From: Bacteroidota bacterium
Lineage (GTDB): Bacteria; Bacteroidota; Bacteroidia; Bacteroidales; JAAUTT01
Assembly (NCBI GenBank): GCA_020048915.1
Contig: JAIFLU010000033.1
Location: 1-64,000, forward strand
Direction: 5' to 3'
DNA: 64,000 nt
This document shows, piece after piece, positions 54,097-63,920 of the stretch (position 1 is the stretch's first letter; the number at the start of each line of letters is the position of its first letter). The notes under the pieces were generated by a model. The model saw only the letters and a list, made by a program, of their open reading frames with translations. It searched no databases and had not been told where the DNA came from. Position numbers and translations under genes: made by a program.

Positions 54097-57000
54097 TCAT
54101 TGTTCCGGGAGATTAATATTTTTAATACGGTCAAAAAGAGCTGAGAGGATATTATAGAGAAGAATTTGTTTCTCAATATTTGACGTTTCGGTTGTGTGTA
54201 ACAATTCTTTGCCATACTCGGCTGCCCATGGAATGCTATATTTTTGACCGAGTTTTGTCATTTGTTCTGCCAATAAAACAATATTCCTTTTGGGTTTTAT
54301 TTTTTCCATTTCCTTGATCAGAGGGTAAACGGATTCTTCCATTTCCTTAATAAATTCTTTATGGCCCAGTAAGTTTTGGGTGGATTGGAGCAAAGGGTAT
54401 TTAAGTTCAGGCTCATTGGCTTGTATGAGCTTGGATTTTAGCTGTTTGGTTAAGGCCTCAATGATGTCATGAATTGTGATTGGTTTGCGCAAATATCCAT
54501 CGAATCCGGATTGGATTGCCTTAGCTTCGTCTTCGACAAAGGCCGAAGCAGTTATGGCAATTGTGGGTATATTTTTGAGGTTGGGAAATGTTTTTATCTG
54601 TTTTAGTGTTTCAAAACCATCCATCTCGGGCATCCTTATATCGAGAAATATTATATCAGGCTTGGAGGTCAACAGCCATTCCACGGCCATTTTCCCATTG
54701 TAAGCTTGAAAAACAGAGATTCCCATTTCTTTTAGAAACCCTGATATTACTTTTCTGTTATTTATATTGTCGTCAACTACCAAAGCCGAGATATTACTGA
54801 ACTTGTGCGTATAATGATCAATTTGCAGGTTGGTTTGGATTTCGGATTCTTTATTGGCAATTGGGATTTCGTTGAGGCAGATGATGAATTTGCTTCCTTT
54901 GTTTTCATCGCTTTCCAAGGATATGGTTCCGTTTAAAAGTTCGACCAATTGTTTGGTAATTGCAAGTCCCAGGCCCGAACCTCCGTATTTAATGGTGTCG
55001 TTTTCGTCCTTTTGTTCAAAAGCTTCAAATATTTTATTGTGGAATTCTGGAGAAATGCCAATGCCAGTGTCGCTTACAGATAATTCCAGATTTACTTTGT
55101 TTTCGTGGATGGCTTTTACGGTTGCTTCAATGAGGATGGATCCTTTATTGGTATATTTAATGGCATTGTTGATGAGGTTAAGTAATATCTGCTTTATCTT
55201 AAGGTCGTCCAGCAATAGGTATTCGGGTATGTTCTCAGAGAAGGAGCTGTTCAATTCTATTCCTTTTTCCTTTACCTGGAGTTTAAATATATTTATTATT
55301 TCATTAATAATGTCGGTTATTTTACAGGGTTTAGGGTAAACAGTTAATTTGCCCGCTTCAATTTTTGTAAGGTCCAGTACACTGTTTATTAGTTCTAGCA
55401 GTGTTTTTCCGCTCGATCTGATAGACGAAAGGTAATCTATATGCACCGGGTCTTTCATCGACCGTGTAAGAATTTCGGAAAGACCAAGTATTGCATTTAA
55501 AGGGGTACGTAGTTCGTGGCTCATGTTAGCAAGGAAAATACTTTTTGCACGGGTTGAGCTTTCGGCTCTTTCTTTAGCTAAGACCAACTCCGTTGTACGT
55601 TCCCGCACTTTCTGCTCTAACATAAGTTTCTGGCGATAGAGTTTGGTTATTCTTCTTTTAAATAAACTAAAACCAATACCTAAAATAGATAGAATCGCTA
55701 ATATTCTAATCCACAATGCTTTCCAGAACGGAGGAGTAATGATAATTTTTAAGGATGCGCCTTTTTCATTCCAAATGCCATCATTATTTGACGCTTTTAC
55801 CCTGAAAATGTACTCTCCGGGGTCAAGGTTTGTGTAGGTTGCATATCGGCGTGAGGCGTTGGTGTAATTCCAATCCTTTTCAAAATTCTCCATTTTATAG
55901 GCATAAAGGTTTTTTTCGGGATTGGTATAGTTAATAGCAGTAAAGGCAAATGAAAAAACCGACTGTTTATATGAAAGCGTTATTTCGTCGGTTTCGCTTA
56001 TCCTCTTTTTTAATGGAGATCCTTTGGTGTTATGGGAAACAGGCTTGTTGAATATTTCAAAACCTGTGATATAAACTAGCGGCAAGTAAACATTGTCTTT
56101 GATCTGTTCTGGAGAAAACGAGTTAAACCCATTAACACCGCCGAAGTATATTTGACCATTCCGTGCCTTCAGGAACGATTGTTCCATAAATTGTTCGCCC
56201 TGCAAACCATCGGCCTCGGAGTAACACTGCACCTTTTTGGTTTTTTTCAGGTACCTGCATAGGCCATTGTTTGTCGAAATCCAGATATTTCCTATGTTGT
56301 CCTCCACGATGGCCCAAATTTGATTGTTAGGAAATCCATTTTTAGTATTAAATGTTTCGATAACAGAGCCATCGGGCCTGCAATAAAACAAACCTTCTTT
56401 TTCGCTTCCGACCCATAAATTTCCATCTTTATCTTTTAGGAACGATTTAATGTAGTTGCAAGGAATGCGCTCCAACAACCTAATTTTTTTTTCGGAATAA
56501 TTATAAAGGAATAAACCGTTGGAGGCACAAATCCATACATTGTTTTCCGTATCCTGCTGGATTAGCAATACCCTGTTTGGTAGTTCGTTGGGCTTGTTTG
56601 GGTTGTAAAAAAAACTTTTTAAAGTGCCTTTTTCTGGGTCGAATAAACCCATTCCCGATGGGAAATAAGCAAGCCACAAGCAACCCGAATGATCAATGCA
56701 TATATTCCATATTGTATTGGTAGGAATTGCTGATAAGTTTGTTTTATCAAGAATGTGCCTTTGAAATCTCCCCGTTTTTTTGTCGTACCGGTTAAGTCCC
56801 TCATTCCAGGTTCCAATCCAAATATTTTTGTCATGATCTTCTTTGATGGATCGTACAAAGTTTCCACTAAGGCTGTATGGATCGTTTGGATCGTGTTCAA
56901 GATGCTTAAAAGTATTGGTTGCCGGATTAAAAACACTTATGCCTCCTCCATCTGTTCCGACCCATATTAATCCATCCGAATCTTCCAGAAAACACCCTAC

Positions 57001-58119
57001 TGTATTGTTTATTAATGTATTATTGTCGTATTTGTCATGACGGAACAATTTAAACTTTTGAATTTTGGGATTGTACCAGAGTATACCACCACGCGAAGTG
57101 GCTACCCATAATATCCCTTCCTTGTCTCTGTGAAAACAATAAATTCCAGGGTGGGGCAGTCCATTTTTGTCATTGTCCCCACTTGTTATATAGTCAAAAG
57201 TTTGCTTTATTTTGTTCAATCTGTTAATACCGCCTCCATTATTCCCAATAAGTAAAAAATTTTCATCTAAGGAAACGACATCAAGCAATACCGGGCCATT
57301 TGTGCCTGTTCCGTCTCCATTGCTATTGTATTGTTTGAACGATCCTGTTTGTATAGAAAATGAAATAAGGCCACATCCACGTGTAGCAATCCAAATAACA
57401 TCGTTTTTGTCGATGGTGATTTTTTTGATACAGGGCTCACATTTTAGCAAGTCAGGGGTACCATAAGCGGTGAATTTTCCAGTTTCGGGATTGAAGTTCC
57501 AGACCTGGTAACCAAAAGTAACGAACCATATCCTGCCTTTTGAATCCTGTTTAATTGAAGTGATCTCATTTTCTTTGGAGGAAGCATTGTTGATATAGTA
57601 TTTAGTAAACTGTTTTTTTTCATAATCGTATTTTGACAACCCATTATTTGTACCTATCCATAAATTACCTTTATTGTCTTCGAAAATTGTATGTACGATA
57701 CTATCTTTTATTCCGCCTAACCCCGGCGTTGGCTCAAATAAGTGAAATGTGCCCATATCTCTGTTAAATAGGTTCAAACCGGCATCTGTTCCTATCCATA
57801 AATTTTTTTTCCTATCCTCCAAAATGCAAGAGACAAAATTGTTGCTCAAAGAATTTGGAATATTTTTATCGTGAACAAAGAATTCGGTCTGGTAGCTGTT
57901 GAAAAGCATAACTCCGGTTGCCGATCCAAGCCAAAGATATCCTTTGCTGTCTCGGAAGATAGTATTAACAAAATTTTGGTTTTTTAACTTTGGGTGCGAT
58001 TCGAATTTTAGATTGGCTTTGTTCAAATTTTTGCCTGTTAAAACTTTTTGGGCAGAAGTATTGCAGGTTAAAAAAGTAAGGATAATAATAGTTTTGAACA
58101 ACCTCATAATTAGTAGCAT
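54097..58119 (-). CDS. Double-propeller hybrid sensor histidine kinase with receiver but no AraC output
   Basis: This protein of 1340 residues (M5 at 58107, MRLFKTIIILTFLTC, is an equally good start) has the periplasmic layout of an HTCS: Reg_prop propellers (~45-700; repeated LWIGTxxGL blades), Y_Y_Y (~740-820) and a membrane segment (~830-850). Then come HisKA with H868 in NMSHELRTPLNAI, HATPase (SDTGIGISPE; GGSGLGLAIT) and a receiver with D1160 in FLDIRMPEMDG. Instead of an AraC HTH, the last ~100 residues are helical and resemble the region after receivers in other hybrid kinases, possibly a degenerate HPt without an obvious phospho-His. Output must go through another protein. Confidence 0.93.
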   Translation of the reverse strand: MLLIMRLFKTIIILTFLTCNTSAQKVLTGKNLNKANLKFESHPKLKNQNFVNTIFRDSKGYLWLGSATGVMLFNSYQTEFFVHDKNIPNSLSNNFVSCILEDRKKNLWIGTDAGLNLFNRDMGTFHLFEPTPGLGGIKDSIVHTIFEDNKGNLWIGTNNGLSKYDYEKKQFTKYYINNASSKENEITSIKQDSKGRIWFVTFGYQVWNFNPETGKFTAYGTPDLLKCEPCIKKITIDKNDVIWIATRGCGLISFSIQTGSFKQYNSNGDGTGTNGPVLLDVVSLDENFLLIGNNGGGINRLNKIKQTFDYITSGDNDKNGLPHPGIYCFHRDKEGILWVATSRGGILWYNPKIQKFKLFRHDKYDNNTLINNTVGCFLEDSDGLIWVGTDGGGISVFNPATNTFKHLEHDPNDPYSLSGNFVRSIKEDHDKNIWIGTWNEGLNRYDKKTGRFQRHILDKTNLSAIPTNTIWNICIDHSGCLWLAYFPSGMGLFDPEKGTLKSFFYNPNKPNELPNRVLLIQQDTENNVWICASNGLFLYNYSEKKIRLLERIPCNYIKSFLKDKDGNLWVGSEKEGLFYCRPDGSVIETFNTKNGFPNNQIWAIVEDNIGNIWISTNNGLCRYLKKTKKVQCYSEADGLQGEQFMEQSFLKARNGQIYFGGVNGFNSFSPEQIKDNVYLPLVYITGFEIFNKPVSHNTKGSPLKKRISETDEITLSYKQSVFSFAFTAINYTNPEKNLYAYKMENFEKDWNYTNASRRYATYTNLDPGEYIFRVKASNNDGIWNEKGASLKIIITPPFWKALWIRILAILSILGIGFSLFKRRITKLYRQKLMLEQKVRERTTELVLAKERAESSTRAKSIFLANMSHELRTPLNAILGLSEILTRSMKDPVHIDYLSSIRSSGKTLLELINSVLDLTKIEAGKLTVYPKPCKITDIINEIINIFKLQVKEKGIELNSSFSENIPEYLLLDDLKIKQILLNLINNAIKYTNKGSILIEATVKAIHENKVNLELSVSDTGIGISPEFHNKIFEAFEQKDENDTIKYGGSGLGLAITKQLVELLNGTISLESDENKGSKFIICLNEIPIANKESEIQTNLQIDHYTHKFSNISALVVDDNINNRKVISGFLKEMGISVFQAYNGKMAVEWLLTSKPDIIFLDIRMPEMDGFETLKQIKTFPNLKNIPTIAITASAFVEDEAKAIQSGFDGYLRKPITIHDIIEALTKQLKSKLIQANEPELKYPLLQSTQNLLGHKEFIKEMEESVYPLIKEMEKIKPKRNIVLLAEQMTKLGQKYSIPWAAEYGKELLHTTETSNIEKQILLYNILSALFDRIKNINLPEQ

Positions 58120-58183
58120 TATTTTTTGAGGCCTTTTTTATAGTCTATTTCGCATAAAAGCATTAAAAAAACACCAATAAAAC

Positions 58184-58197
58184 TCGCGTCAACGCGA
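58184..58197. promoter_or_regulatory. Palindrome in the promoter region of the hybrid kinase gene
   Basis: TCGCGT-CA-ACGCGA is a 6-bp-arm inverted repeat with a 2-nt centre, 65 bp upstream of the minus-strand start at 58119. It is GC-rich in an A/T-rich gap (58120-58470) that otherwise holds nothing recognisable. It could be an operator; evidence is the pattern only. Confidence 0.3.
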
Positions 58198-58470
58198 TAG
58201 AATAGCTAAGCGCACATTTTGAAAAAATCAATTAAAAAGCAGCCATTGATTTAGTCAAAAAAAATGATTTTTAGTGGCTATACAAAGCGAAAAAATAAGG
58301 CAGAATATGGGTGCTTGTACTATATAGTATTTTAAATTTACAAAAAAAATCGGGAATATCCAGTTTTTACGACGTTCATTTATTCTATCCCGAGGTTTGA
58401 TTTAGAAAATGGCAAGCGGTGTTGAAAAAAAGTAACGGGCGGATCTCCATGCTTAAAACAGCCAATGGGT

Positions 58471-61400
58471 TTAAAAAGGAATTGTAAAATAGAAAGTAGT
58501 ACCCACATTGAGTTCGCTTTCTACCCAGATTTTACCCTTTAAAAGGCTAACAAATTCAGCACATACAAGTAAACCAAGACCAGTTCCTTTTTCACCATTG
58601 GTACCTTGTTTTGATGTAACATTACTAATCTTAAAAAGCTTTTCTTTTATTTCATTGGGAATACCAACACCTTGATCTGCAATGGAAAATTCGATAAGAT
58701 TGTCATTAAATAATGCTCTTATTAGTATATGACTATTTTTATTACTGAATTTTATTGAATTTGAAATTATATTTCTCAATATAGTTCCTAATATAACTTC
58801 ATCCACAAAAATAACCTCCTCATCACCACCTTTTATTTCAACTTCCAATGTTATATTCTTCGTTTGAGCCTGTTGATGCAATACCTTTAAAGTGCCATCA
58901 AGTAACTGCTTAATATTTACTTCGCTTGCATACACCTCTATTATACCTCGCTGTGCAAGGGACCAATTCAGAAGGTTCTCCAGTAAATTGTAGGCGGTGT
59001 GAGCCCCTTCGTTCATATACCGAAGATTTTTCTTTATTTTCTCCAGGGGGTAAATGTCAATATTCTTGATAAGGAGCTCCCCAAAACCTAACAATGCGTT
59101 GAACGGAGCTTTTAAATCGTGCCCTAAAACTGAGAATAACTTATCTTTAGTAGCATTTATAAATGATAATTGCTCATTAGAGTATAATAATTCTTTTTTC
59201 TGGATTTCTATCATTTTTTGCTTTTCAATCAATAGATCGTTAGTCATTCTCAGGTTTTCGGAATGGATCCGCAATTCTTCCGATTGCTTTTCAAGTGTCA
59301 CATTTATTTTGTTCAGTTCCTCGGTTCGTTTCAGGACTTTCAATTCAAGTATCTGCTTTTGCCGACGCAGAGATTTGGTTCTGTAATAGAATAATCCGGT
59401 AACAATTGCAATTATCGAAAATGGAAATAATAGCTTAAACCACCATGTTTTCCACCAGGGGGGCAGAACAATTATTTGAAGTGATGTACCTTCTTCATTC
59501 CAGATTCCATCATTATTGGAACCTTTAACCCTGAATGTATATCTTCCAGCTTCCAGGCTCGAATAAGTTGCCTTACGTTCGTTACCCACGAAATGCCAAT
59601 CCTTTTCAAAGCCTTCGAGCATGTATGCATATTGGTTTTTTTCCGGACTCTCAAAACTTAAGGCCGTGTACTTAAAAGTGATGTATGTTTGGTCGTATTT
59701 CAGGATTATTTCTTTTGTTTCTGAAATTTGTTTTTTAAGCGGAGAGCCATTTTTACCTACAGGTACAGGAATATTTTTTATATAAAAATCGGTTATATAC
59801 ACAGGAGGAATAATGGTGTTCGTTTTAATGCTTTCGGGAGAGAAATAAACCAGCCCTTTGGTGTTTCCAAAATACAATTGGCCGTTCTTTCCTTTATAGA
59901 AAGCACATTTCATAAATTCATTACCCGGCAGTCCGTCACTTATGTCGAAATTCCTAACCTTTTTTGTAGCGGGGTTAAAAATAACCAGGCCACCATTGGT
60001 GCTCAACCAAAGATGGCCTTTTTTGTCTTCAAGAATACCGTTTATTACATCGTTGGCAAACCCGTCTTTTCTTGTAAAAGACTGAAATTTTGTTGTTTCT
60101 CTGTTAAATAGGTTTAAACCTGCTGCCGTTCCTACCCACAAATTGTGTTTTGAGTCTTCGGTGATCGAATAAACCCAGTCGTGGCTCATGGAGCTTTTAT
60201 CAAAATCGTTATGATAAAAGTTGGTGAACGTGTTCGTTTCCTGGTCCCATCTGCTCAGACCGTGATAAGACCCTAACCAAATAATACCTTGGGAGTCGGT
60301 ATAAATTGTTAAGATATAATTGCTGCATAAGCTGTTTGCATTTTTCAGGTTGTTAAATAAATGTGTGATTGTGTTTTTCCTTTTATCAAGAATATTTAAA
60401 CCACTGTTATGGCCTGCCGCCAGAATATTCCCGTTTTTGTCCTCTGTTATTGCAAATACACTGTAGCCAAATATGGATTTGTAATTGTTCTGGCTCGATA
60501 AATAGTTTGTAAACGTTTTGGTTGCTTTATTGAATTTGCTCAAACCTCCCTGAAATGTTCCCACCCAGAGATCACTATCTTTATCTATATACAGGGAAGT
60601 AACAGAATTCGAAGGCAACGAATTGGGATTATTTTTATCGTTTATGAAATGTAAAAACCTGTTTTCCTTAACATTATAATAGTCCAACCCGCTTCCATCA
60701 GTTCCTATCCATAAATTTCCCTCACTATCTTCAATAATCGCGGTAACAACATTGTTCGACAAAGAATTGCCCGAAGACAGACTGGTGATTGTGTTGAACA
60801 TTCCAGCGTTTTTCAGGTTGGTATAATTTAATCCTCGTCCTATTGAAGCTATCCATAAAAGATCCTGTTTGTTTTTAAAGATTAAATTGGTTTTATCGCC
60901 CAGCAGGGAATTTTCATCATCCTTATTATGGTTAAATTTTATGAAGCCATCGGTTTTTCTGTCATAAAGATTTATGCCGCCACCATCAGTACTTACCCAA
61001 AGGTTCTTCCGGTCGTCTTCATAAATGTAGTTAGCAAACTTATGAGATAAACCGTTGGGGATTTTCGGATTGTGGACATAAGGTGTGTTTTTGTTATTTG
61101 CTATATCGATTCTGTTTAAACCATTATCGCCAGCCACCCACACTTCCTGGTTTAAATCGATAGCCACTGAGAAAATATTATCGGAAAGTATTTTGTATGG
61201 AGGGAGTCCTCTTTCGGAAAATTCAATCACTTTCTTTCTTTTTAAATCCAGAAAATACAATCCTTTTTCCTGTGTTGAAAGCCAGAGGTCTTCATTTTTA
61301 TCTTCTGCCATAGTTCTGATAGCAACAAAACGGTTTACCTCAGGAAATTTTTGCATAATACTAAATGGTACAAAAATCTTTCGGCTGACATCGTATTGAT

Positions 61401-61887
61401 ACAGATAGTTATTGGTGCTTAAGTAAATATTTTTATTTCTTACCTGAAGTAAATACGTTGAATAACAATTATATGAATTCTGACGACTATCTTCGCTCTC
61501 GATAAAAGGAACATGTTTAAACGAATTGCTATTCCAGTCATAAATGCAAACTCCTTTGTTAGTTGCAACCCAAAGATTTTTATCAAAATCTTCCATGATG
61601 TAAAACACAGCGTTTCCGCTGATACTGGTGGAGTCGTCGGTATCATGGTAAAAATTGGTAAACTCATAACCATCGTACCGATGCAAGCCATTTTCAGAGC
61701 CAAACCACATAAAGCCCCGCGAATCCTGTAAAATTGAGTAGAATAAATAATCGTGCGGGAGACCGGATTTAGACGTCAGGTGTTTGAAATAAAGTGATTT
61801 GTATTGAGCCTGAACAAGACTTTTCATGCCTATGCCGAAAATCACAAACACAAAAAACAGGATCTTCATATTTTTTAGAAAATACAT
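58471..61887 (-). CDS. Double-propeller sensor histidine kinase without receiver or output domain
   Basis: This 1138-residue protein has signal peptide (M7 at 61869, MKILFFVFVIFGIGM, is the better signal start). Reg_prop propellers fill ~30-690, Y_Y_Y lies at ~725-805, and a membrane segment at ~815-835 (WFKLLFPFSIIAIVTGLFYY). A long coiled coil (~840-910) leads to HisKA with H923 in LGHDLKAPFNALLGF, and a HATPase domain (ADQGVGIPNE; KGTGLGLLVC). The HDLKAPF box places the kinase in a different subgroup from the two neighbours. No receiver or DNA-binding domain follows, so it needs a separate response regulator, which is not in this window unless it is the receiver-kinase fusion at 52819. Confidence 0.93.
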   Translation of the reverse strand: MYFLKNMKILFFVFVIFGIGMKSLVQAQYKSLYFKHLTSKSGLPHDYLFYSILQDSRGFMWFGSENGLHRYDGYEFTNFYHDTDDSTSISGNAVFYIMEDFDKNLWVATNKGVCIYDWNSNSFKHVPFIESEDSRQNSYNCYSTYLLQVRNKNIYLSTNNYLYQYDVSRKIFVPFSIMQKFPEVNRFVAIRTMAEDKNEDLWLSTQEKGLYFLDLKRKKVIEFSERGLPPYKILSDNIFSVAIDLNQEVWVAGDNGLNRIDIANNKNTPYVHNPKIPNGLSHKFANYIYEDDRKNLWVSTDGGGINLYDRKTDGFIKFNHNKDDENSLLGDKTNLIFKNKQDLLWIASIGRGLNYTNLKNAGMFNTITSLSSGNSLSNNVVTAIIEDSEGNLWIGTDGSGLDYYNVKENRFLHFINDKNNPNSLPSNSVTSLYIDKDSDLWVGTFQGGLSKFNKATKTFTNYLSSQNNYKSIFGYSVFAITEDKNGNILAAGHNSGLNILDKRKNTITHLFNNLKNANSLCSNYILTIYTDSQGIIWLGSYHGLSRWDQETNTFTNFYHNDFDKSSMSHDWVYSITEDSKHNLWVGTAAGLNLFNRETTKFQSFTRKDGFANDVINGILEDKKGHLWLSTNGGLVIFNPATKKVRNFDISDGLPGNEFMKCAFYKGKNGQLYFGNTKGLVYFSPESIKTNTIIPPVYITDFYIKNIPVPVGKNGSPLKKQISETKEIILKYDQTYITFKYTALSFESPEKNQYAYMLEGFEKDWHFVGNERKATYSSLEAGRYTFRVKGSNNDGIWNEEGTSLQIIVLPPWWKTWWFKLLFPFSIIAIVTGLFYYRTKSLRRQKQILELKVLKRTEELNKINVTLEKQSEELRIHSENLRMTNDLLIEKQKMIEIQKKELLYSNEQLSFINATKDKLFSVLGHDLKAPFNALLGFGELLIKNIDIYPLEKIKKNLRYMNEGAHTAYNLLENLLNWSLAQRGIIEVYASEVNIKQLLDGTLKVLHQQAQTKNITLEVEIKGGDEEVIFVDEVILGTILRNIISNSIKFSNKNSHILIRALFNDNLIEFSIADQGVGIPNEIKEKLFKISNVTSKQGTNGEKGTGLGLLVCAEFVSLLKGKIWVESELNVGTTFYFTIPF

Positions 61888-62245
61888 ACTTGATTTTTGA
61901 ACAAAGGCAGTCAGGTTTTCATAAATTTAGTAATTTTTGAATATCTATTCATTAATTTTTCAAATATTATTGTGATTTATTTAAAGGAGCCAAAAGCTTG
62001 AATAATCCAGCCTAGGTAGAAAAATGCATTTAAAAGTGAGGGAAGGGATTATTGATAATGCTGTAAATGTATAGATAAAACTTTCCTACATCAGCCTGTA
62101 AATGCTGCAATTGTGTTTCAGCTGTTCATGGGTTTGCAGGAGTTTTAAAATCCGGGTTTTCATAACAAATTTATAATAGTTCCCTATACCAATAAACAGG
62201 TATATTTTTTTTAAGAATTGTATTAATTACAAAACAATATTTAAT

Positions 62246-62380
62246 GTCGTTTAGTTAAGGAAGACTCTTGTTTTTAATGCCTGCACTAACCCCTCGGTCC
62301 CCAAAATGAGAAGGTCCGCGCTCGGTTCTCTTTAGGAAAATAAAAGGTGTGCGATGGTAAATTTCCACTAACTAAACGAC
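62246..62380. mobile_element. Candidate MITE with 12-bp terminal inverted repeats
   Basis: GTCGTTTAGTTA at 62246-62257 is the exact reverse complement of TAACTAAACGAC at 62369-62380; a few further inner bases (AGGAA / TTCC) also pair. The 111-bp interior has no coding frame but is more GC-rich than its surroundings (GGTCCCC, GGTCCGCGCTCGG). It resembles a non-autonomous element or two joined IS ends. No clear target-site duplication is visible. The remainder of the 597-bp gap 61888-62484 shows no gene. Confidence 0.5.
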
Positions 62381-62484
62381 TTTGAATCCCAAATAGAGAA
62401 CTCTCAGGTAAATGGTTGGGTAAAACGTTAAATTGTAATTTGAGACTTTTTCATACCATTTTTTATTTTCTTAAGTGCAAAAAA

Positions 62485-62962
62485 TTATTTTGCAAACAAT
62501 ACAGTCCGGCGCTCCATTTTTACAGGTTTTCCGGTTAGTTTACAACTGGCATTCAACCTGATGTCTGCTGATGATGCACCTATTTTAAATTCATATTCTC
62601 CGGCATCAATCCTCCAAATGTTATCTGAATAATGTGCCAACTGCTGTGACGATACTTTAAAAGTTACTGTTTTCATTTCACCGGGTTTCAGGTCCACCCT
62701 TTGGAATCCTTTTAATTGTATTGGCTTTAAAGGCTGGTTACTATTAGGTGAAATGTAAAGCTGCACAATTTCGGTTCCTTCTTTTGACCCTGTGTTTTTA
62801 ATATTGCAAGAAACTTCAATATACCCGGCATTAGTTTTTACCGATGCAGGCACTATTATATTGCTATACACGACAGTTGTATAGGAAAGTCCGAAACCAA
62901 ACGGATAACAATGGAATAAAAATCCTGCAAGGCTCGTAAATACAATCCTTATATCTCCGACA
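62485..62962 (-). pseudogene. 3' stump of a GH3 beta-glycosidase gene
   Basis: The minus-strand frame contains YPFGFGLSY at 62881-62907, the hallmark just before the C-terminal domain of GH3 enzymes, then a complete fibronectin-III-like domain (VSCNIKNTGSKEGTEIVQLY; GFQRVDLKPGEMKTVTF; WRIDAGEYEFKIGASS) and a stop. Upstream the frame decays within ~50 bp and meets the end of the TIM-barrel gene at 62966; both catalytic GH3 domains are missing. A GTG at 62871 could start a 128-residue product, but this is best read as a gene fragment left by a deletion. Confidence 0.8.
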
Positions 62963-62965
62963 TCT

Positions 62966-63910
62966 TTACTGCTTTATTAGTTTAATAGCTTCTTTGTTCA
63001 GGAAATCGATACATTGCATAAGTTCCCTATGCTGCCTGCTTCCCCAGCTTTCGTATTCGAGGGTTAGCACACCTTTGAATTTCTGCCTTTTTAGTTCTGC
63101 CAATAGTTTTGGGGCATTAAGTATACCAGTACCAAGAGGCACATCCTGCTTTTCGATGTTTAAATCTTTGAAGTGAACCGAATTAATATGGCCTTCAACT
63201 TTTTTCAGACAATCCAATGGTTTCAAACCGGAGCGATACCAATGACCCACATCGGTACACATGCCTATTTCAGGTGAATGTGGTTTTACAATACCCAGGG
63301 CAAAATCAGGATCCCAGAATTTATAATTCTCGTTATTTGATTTTTTGGGATGATTATGTACTGCAATTTTTATTTTATATTCCTTGCAAAGCCTTGCAGT
63401 GAGTTCCATTGCATCCTTATTGCCAGGATCGGGCTCTGTAGTTATTGTTTCTATGCCTAATTCTTTCGCCCAGGCAAACAGTTTACGAATATTTTCTTCG
63501 TTTCTAGGGAAAGGGTCGACCCAAATCGCAATAGCCGCAATGCCCGTTTCCTTTAGTTTGGCTTTTACCTTATCAAGACATGCTTTATCCATATCCGGAC
63601 CGCTTTTTTGAGGGATGTCTTTCGATACTTTTTGGTATGAAAGCATTTCGACATAATGCACGCCAAGACTTTGGATGCTGTCGAGTGCATCGAAAAAAGT
63701 TAGTTGGTTGTATGTCCAGCATTGGATGGCAACTTTCCAACCCAGTTGGGACATTGTTTTCTCATCAACGCCTTTGTATGGTGTATTTTGAGCATTAATG
63801 GTTTGTTGTGAAATACAAAAAACAAGAAACATTGCTAAAGCTGCTTGTTTGATATACCAACTAAAACGAATTCCGGAAGTTTCAATACAAGAAATAGTTA
63901 GTGTTTTCAT
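62966..63910 (-). CDS. Secreted sugar phosphate isomerase/epimerase-like TIM-barrel protein
   Basis: This 314-residue xylose-isomerase-like protein carries a signal peptide (~1-40; cleavage near INAQ). Metal-site candidates follow the AP-endonuclease-2 family pattern: TTEPDPG (Glu), VHNHPKK (His), MCTDVGHW (Asp, His), SVHFKDL (His, Asp) and LEYESWG (Glu). Members of this exported group in Bacteroidota accompany sugar oxidoreductases and are thought to modify sugars outside the cytoplasm; the reaction here is unknown. The preceding gene (63921-64000, partial) ends 10 bp upstream, so the two form an operon. Confidence 0.88.
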   Translation of the reverse strand: MKTLTISCIETSGIRFSWYIKQAALAMFLVFCISQQTINAQNTPYKGVDEKTMSQLGWKVAIQCWTYNQLTFFDALDSIQSLGVHYVEMLSYQKVSKDIPQKSGPDMDKACLDKVKAKLKETGIAAIAIWVDPFPRNEENIRKLFAWAKELGIETITTEPDPGNKDAMELTARLCKEYKIKIAVHNHPKKSNNENYKFWDPDFALGIVKPHSPEIGMCTDVGHWYRSGLKPLDCLKKVEGHINSVHFKDLNIEKQDVPLGTGILNAPKLLAELKRQKFKGVLTLEYESWGSRQHRELMQCIDFLNKEAIKLIKQ

Positions 63911-63920
63911 TTTATTTAAT

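Noticed and set aside
62485-62871. A stand-alone Fn3-like secreted protein starting at GTG 62871
   Set aside because: The GH3 motif YPFGFGLSY lies in frame directly upstream of that GTG and there is no signal peptide, so it is a gene stump.
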